DNA from: Thermoanaerobaculia bacterium | GTDB taxonomy: Bacteria > Acidobacteriota > Thermoanaerobaculia > Gp7-AA8 | Direction: 5' to 3' | DNA length: 7,422 bases | Assembly (NCBI GenBank): GCA_017883215.1 | Contig: JADGOA010000189.1 | Coordinates: forward strand, 1-7,422 | Shown here: positions 4,926-7,422 of the stretch, piece by piece | Position numbering within the stretch: the stretch's first letter is position 1 | Layout: each line of letters starts with the position of its first letter | Translations under genes and position numbers: made by a program | The notes under the pieces: model-generated | The model's input: only the letters and a program-made list of their open reading frames with translations | The model's database searches: none | Told to the model about the DNA's origin: nothing

Positions 4926-6872
4926 ATGGCTGTGAAGAACAAGCCCTACGAGCAGTTTGGGCGGTACATCCTCTTCATGAAGCTCGAGTCCGACGCGCTC
5001 GGCGAACTGTGGCGCGCCGCCGCCATCGAGGGGAATGCGCTGGGACCGCTCGTTGCGCTTCGGCGCTTCACCGGCGGGAATCGCGGCGCCATGGCATCGA
5101 GCGCCGCGGTCGCGCATTCGGTCGCACCGCTGCTGACCGGCACCTCGTTCGTGAGACAGCAGAGTATCGACGTCATCGATGGCGTGCCGTTCGTCGCTCA
5201 CGAATACGCCGGAGGGCGCTCGCTCAAATACATCGTCGAAAGAGCGCGCGGAGGGACGGGCTCGCAGCCGAACCCGATGCCGATGGATCAGGCCATCGTC
5301 ATCGCCGAGAAGGTCGCACTCTCGCTGGCCACAACGGCCGACCTGCGCTTCGGCGGAAACCGGCTGACACACGGCGGTCTGTTGCCACAGTTCATCTGGA
5401 TCACCGACGACGGCGAGATCCGTGTCGGCGGCCAGCAGCTCGGCTCGGGACTTCTGGCATCGCTGAAGGACGCTCGCGTGGCGGCGGAGATCGGCCGGTA
5501 TTTCTCGCCCGAATCGCAGGCCACAGGCATCGCCTCGAAGACCGCCGACGTCTGGGCGATGGGCGCAGTGCTGTTCCTGCTCGTCACCGGCATCGAGCCA
5601 CCGGACAGTACGACGGCCAGCGCGTTCACCCAGGTCGTACGGTCAGCGAAGACCACGGGCGGCGCGGCCATTCCGGACGACATCCGCGTCATTCTCGACA
5701 AGTCGCTGACGCTCGACGCCAACGCGCGTTACGCATCGCCCGGCGAGATGAAACAGGCGATCTCCGCCCTCGCCAACAGCGGGAAGTACTCGGCGACGAC
5801 GTTCAATCTGGCGTTCTATGTGAGCACGCTCCTGAAGAAGGAGATCGAAGGAGAAGCTCTCGATCGCGACCGCGAGTCGAAGGTGAGCCTCGCTCCGTAC
5901 ATCGAGGCGCTCGCCGCACCGGTGGCGCCGCTCGCCGCGGTGCCCGCACCTCCTCCCGCGGCGGCCGTGCCGATGTTCGCGGCGGCCGTGGAAGCGGGGC
6001 AGCGGCGGAGCAAAGCGCCGCTCGCGATCGCCGCGGTCGTGGTCATCGCCGCTCTCGGAGCGGGAGCGTTCTTCACGTTCCGGTCGCAGGGATCGAAGCC
6101 GCAGGCTGCAGCGCCGACGGCGCAGACCGCCGCCATAGTGCCGCCGCCGCGGCCGTCAATCATCTCGCAGCCGCTCGTCGCGGCCGCGCCGTCCACGGCT
6201 ACGGCGGCACCGACCGACACCGCTGCTGCGGAAGCGGCACAGAAGCAGGCCTTCGAGGCTGCCGTGCAGCGGAAGCTTCAGGAAGAGATGATGAAGCTGC
6301 AGGCCGACTACACGAAGAAACTGCAGCAGACGCAATCGAAGCAGGCCCCGGTGCAGGTAGCCGCCGCAACGAGTGCGCCCGCCGCTGCCGTACCCGTTGC
6401 CCGTCCGGCGGCGCCGCCCGAAGAGCACGCGCCGTCCGCGGCCCAGCTGGATCAGCAGCGCCTCAACAGCCGCAATGAGGCTCCGCCCGCGCTGGCCCCG
6501 GCGCAGACGCAATCCTCGGCGCCCCCGCCGGCAGTCGCGGCAGCACCGGTGCAGGCGGCGCCTCCGCCGGTCCGCGAGGGAGACATCGTCGCCGTCGACA
6601 ATCTCGACACACCACCGCACGTAACGCGCGCGTCGTTGCCCGTCTACCCGCCCATGGCTCTGCGGCAGCACATCTCGACGACCGTCATCGTCACGGCGCT
6701 GATCTCGGAGAATGGAGACGTGAACGACGTCAAGATCCTTCGCGGCGACGACCGCTTCGGATTCAACGAAGCCGCCGTGCGCGCGGTCCGCGCGACGCGT
6801 TTCTCCGCCGGCCTCAAAGACGGCAAGCGAGTGAAGACCTGGTTCCCGATTCCGGTGCAGTTCAAGCAGTAG
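4926..6872 (+). CDS. Pseudokinase-TonB fusion protein (energy transducer TonB family)
   Basis: The 648-residue protein has four parts. Residues 11-285 resemble a Hanks-type Ser/Thr kinase, but the catalytic positions are lost: VAIK is VALRRF (43-48, Lys to Arg), HRDLKPxN is HGGLLPQF (149-156), and DFG is GQQ (169-171). Fold-defining pieces remain: YFSPE (192-196), ADVWAMG (207-213) and late Arg268. A TTFNLAFYVSTLLKKEIE segment (291-308) follows. After RRSK comes one membrane helix (about 364-386), then a periplasmic Ala/Pro/Gln-rich linker with a predicted coiled coil (about 434-470). The C-terminal 95 residues (about 555-648) are a TonB domain: YPPMALRQHI (574-583), VTALISENGDVNDVKIL (589-605), FGFNEAAVRAVRATRF (611-626) and a final PIPVQF. 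TonB domains transmit proton-motive energy to outer-membrane receptors or serve as structural contacts. No ExbB/ExbD genes are seen nearby. The start ATG is set by GGAG (4915-4918) 7 bases ahead; an upstream in-frame TTG at 4791 lacks support. Confidence 0.88.
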   Translation: MAVKNKPYEQFGRYILFMKLESDALGELWRAAAIEGNALGPLVALRRFTGGNRGAMASSAAVAHSVAPLLTGTSFVRQQSIDVIDGVPFVAHEYAGGRSLKYIVERARGGTGSQPNPMPMDQAIVIAEKVALSLATTADLRFGGNRLTHGGLLPQFIWITDDGEIRVGGQQLGSGLLASLKDARVAAEIGRYFSPESQATGIASKTADVWAMGAVLFLLVTGIEPPDSTTASAFTQVVRSAKTTGGAAIPDDIRVILDKSLTLDANARYASPGEMKQAISALANSGKYSATTFNLAFYVSTLLKKEIEGEALDRDRESKVSLAPYIEALAAPVAPLAAVPAPPPAAAVPMFAAAVEAGQRRSKAPLAIAAVVVIAALGAGAFFTFRSQGSKPQAAAPTAQTAAIVPPPRPSIISQPLVAAAPSTATAAPTDTAAAEAAQKQAFEAAVQRKLQEEMMKLQADYTKKLQQTQSKQAPVQVAAATSAPAAAVPVARPAAPPEEHAPSAAQLDQQRLNSRNEAPPALAPAQTQSSAPPPAVAAAPVQAAPPPVREGDIVAVDNLDTPPHVTRASLPVYPPMALRQHISTTVIVTALISENGDVNDVKILRGDDRFGFNEAAVRAVRATRFSAGLKDGKRVKTWFPIPVQFKQ

Positions 6873-6905
6873 GTAGCGAGTTGCTGCTCGTGCGGCGAGG
6901 TGATC

Positions 6906-6963
6906 GGTTACGAGGTTACGAGGTCTCCACCTCGAAACCTCGAAACCTCGTGACCTCGTGACC
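6906..6963. repeat. 8-bp-unit inverted repeat between convergent genes, possible terminator
   Basis: GGTTACGA units (6906-6924) face ACCTCGTG units (6945-6963). Read as RNA they pair over 19 positions, two of them G-U, around a 20-base loop that itself carries two ACCTCGAA units. No T-run follows on either side. The position, 33 bases after the TonB-protein stop and before the end of a minus-strand gene, suits a transcript 3' end or an intergenic repeat family. Confidence 0.8.
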
Positions 6964-6993
6964 CAGTTCCGGTCCCGACGTCGTATTCGGCCG

Positions 6994-7422
6994 CTAACGG
7001 GCCCCACCGGCGCGCGACCATTCGATGCCGCCGAGCCGCAAGCCGAGGTTGCGGGTATCGGGCCCCATTCCGCGCGCCGCGGGATTGACGGTCCGGTCGG
7101 TCTCGAACACGAGCTCGTTCGGCGCGTCGGTTCTCGATGGGACGATGACGGTCCGCTCGATTTCGGCGGTGACCGCGCGTACGCGGTCGACGACCGTTCC
7201 ATTGAGGCGCAACTGGATGGTCGGGGGAACGCCGATGGCATCGAGCGGAACGTAGAAGGCGACGCGCAATTGTCCGTTCCCGGTGAGCGGCGGGAGCAGG
7301 CAACGGGCGCGCTGTCCCATCCATCGCCACGTCAGGTCACCCGACCTTTCCTCCGCATACCATCCGTCGAGGAACGTGATGATCTGCTGGAGCGGGAGAA
7401 TCGAGACCTCGAAATAGCGGTC
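6994..7422 (-). CDS. Unrecognised protein, C-terminal part (partial)
   Basis: The reading frame is open from the right edge (7422) to a TAG at 6994-6996, giving 142 residues of a gene whose start lies outside the window. The ATG at 7318-7320 is probably internal, because coding-like sequence continues upstream with ITFLDGWYAEE and LTWRWMGQRAR. The segment alternates hydrophobic and polar residues like a beta-sandwich: LRVAFYVPLDA, PTIQLRLNGTVVD, RTVIVPS, NELVFETDR, then DTRNLGLRLGGIEW near the end. The pattern (GWY.E, W.WMG..A...LP, DTR.LGLRL..I.W) resembles a C-terminal domain that I associate with large Acidobacteria membrane or glycosyltransferase-like proteins. That link is from memory and not secure, and no enzymatic motif is seen. 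It converges with the TonB-family gene across the 8-bp repeat. Confidence 0.7.
   Translation of the reverse strand, partial: DRYFEVSILPLQQIITFLDGWYAEERSGDLTWRWMGQRARCLLPPLTGNGQLRVAFYVPLDAIGVPPTIQLRLNGTVVDRVRAVTAEIERTVIVPSRTDAPNELVFETDRTVNPAARGMGPDTRNLGLRLGGIEWSRAGGAR

Noticed and set aside
3638..4942. A 434-codon minus-strand open frame
   Set aside because: It is antisense to mltG, with biased composition and no motifs. mltG on the other strand shows the full YceG signature.
5009..6478. A 489-codon plus-strand frame inside the TonB-family gene
   Set aside because: It is out of frame with the kinase-like/TonB protein, and its translation is almost pure Arg/Gly/Ala-type shadow sequence.
5934..6560. 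Pro/Ala-rich stretch as a possible frameshift or low-quality sequence
   Set aside because: The frame stays open through a membrane helix, coiled coil and into an intact TonB domain. Pro/Ala linkers are normal in TonB proteins.
6156..7241. A 361-codon minus-strand frame across the TonB-domain end and the 3' repeat
   Set aside because: It crosses two supported genes and the intergenic repeat. Its translation is low-complexity Arg-rich with no family resemblance.

Overview
The window is a GC-rich, densely packed chromosomal stretch with GspG-like pilin, PilT, RuvX and MltG genes and a TonB-family gene, so it comes from a Gram-negative-type (diderm) bacterium. The mix of an MJ0042-type zinc ribbon beside PilT, a kinase-like/TonB fusion, a standalone GspG-like pilin and heptad-repeat intergenic regions fits Acidobacteriota best. 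This assignment is an inference from gene style, and Myxococcota or a related phylum is not excluded. No rRNA, tRNA, CRISPR array, insertion sequence or phage gene was seen.

Layout. (1) 1-443, +: the C-terminal part of an M20-family metallopeptidase, cut by the left edge. (2) 444-683: an intergenic region with a small perfect palindrome. (3) 684-1172, +: a type IV pilin-like/GspG-like pseudopilin, followed by a strong hairpin terminator (1199-1228). (4) 1283-3055, -: a two-gene operon facing the pilin. PilT-type retraction ATPase is followed 3 bases later by a zinc-ribbon protein with a receiver-like domain that lacks the phospho-acceptor. (5) 3056-3269: a divergent intergenic region bounded by two inverted arrays of the 7-bp unit ACTCAGG. 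The right array abuts the ruvX start codon and supplies its Shine-Dalgarno sequence. (6) 3270-4777, +: ruvX (Holliday-junction resolvase-like) and mltG (endolytic transglycosylase), overlapping or nearly so. The mltG start is ambiguous and may be a non-standard ATA. (7) 4778-4925: a short intergenic region with a candidate extended -10 promoter and an exact 10-bp direct repeat. (8) 4926-6872, +: a 648-aa protein with a catalytically dead kinase-like domain, one membrane helix, a coiled coil and Pro/Ala linker, and a TonB C-terminal domain. (9) 6873-6993: an 8-bp-unit repeat that can fold into a 19-bp hairpin between convergent genes. (10) 6994-7422, -: the C-terminal end of an unrecognised protein that appears to be beta-rich, cut by the right edge.

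How the parts relate. The pilin and the PilT operon converge on one terminator and probably belong to the same surface-filament or secretion system, with the zinc-ribbon/pseudo-receiver protein as a candidate regulator or adaptor of the motor. ruvX and mltG are housekeeping genes. The most unusual items are the pseudokinase-TonB fusion, the pseudo-receiver coupled to PilT, and the short-period intergenic repeats (7-bp and 8-bp families), each of which forms an inverted pair.
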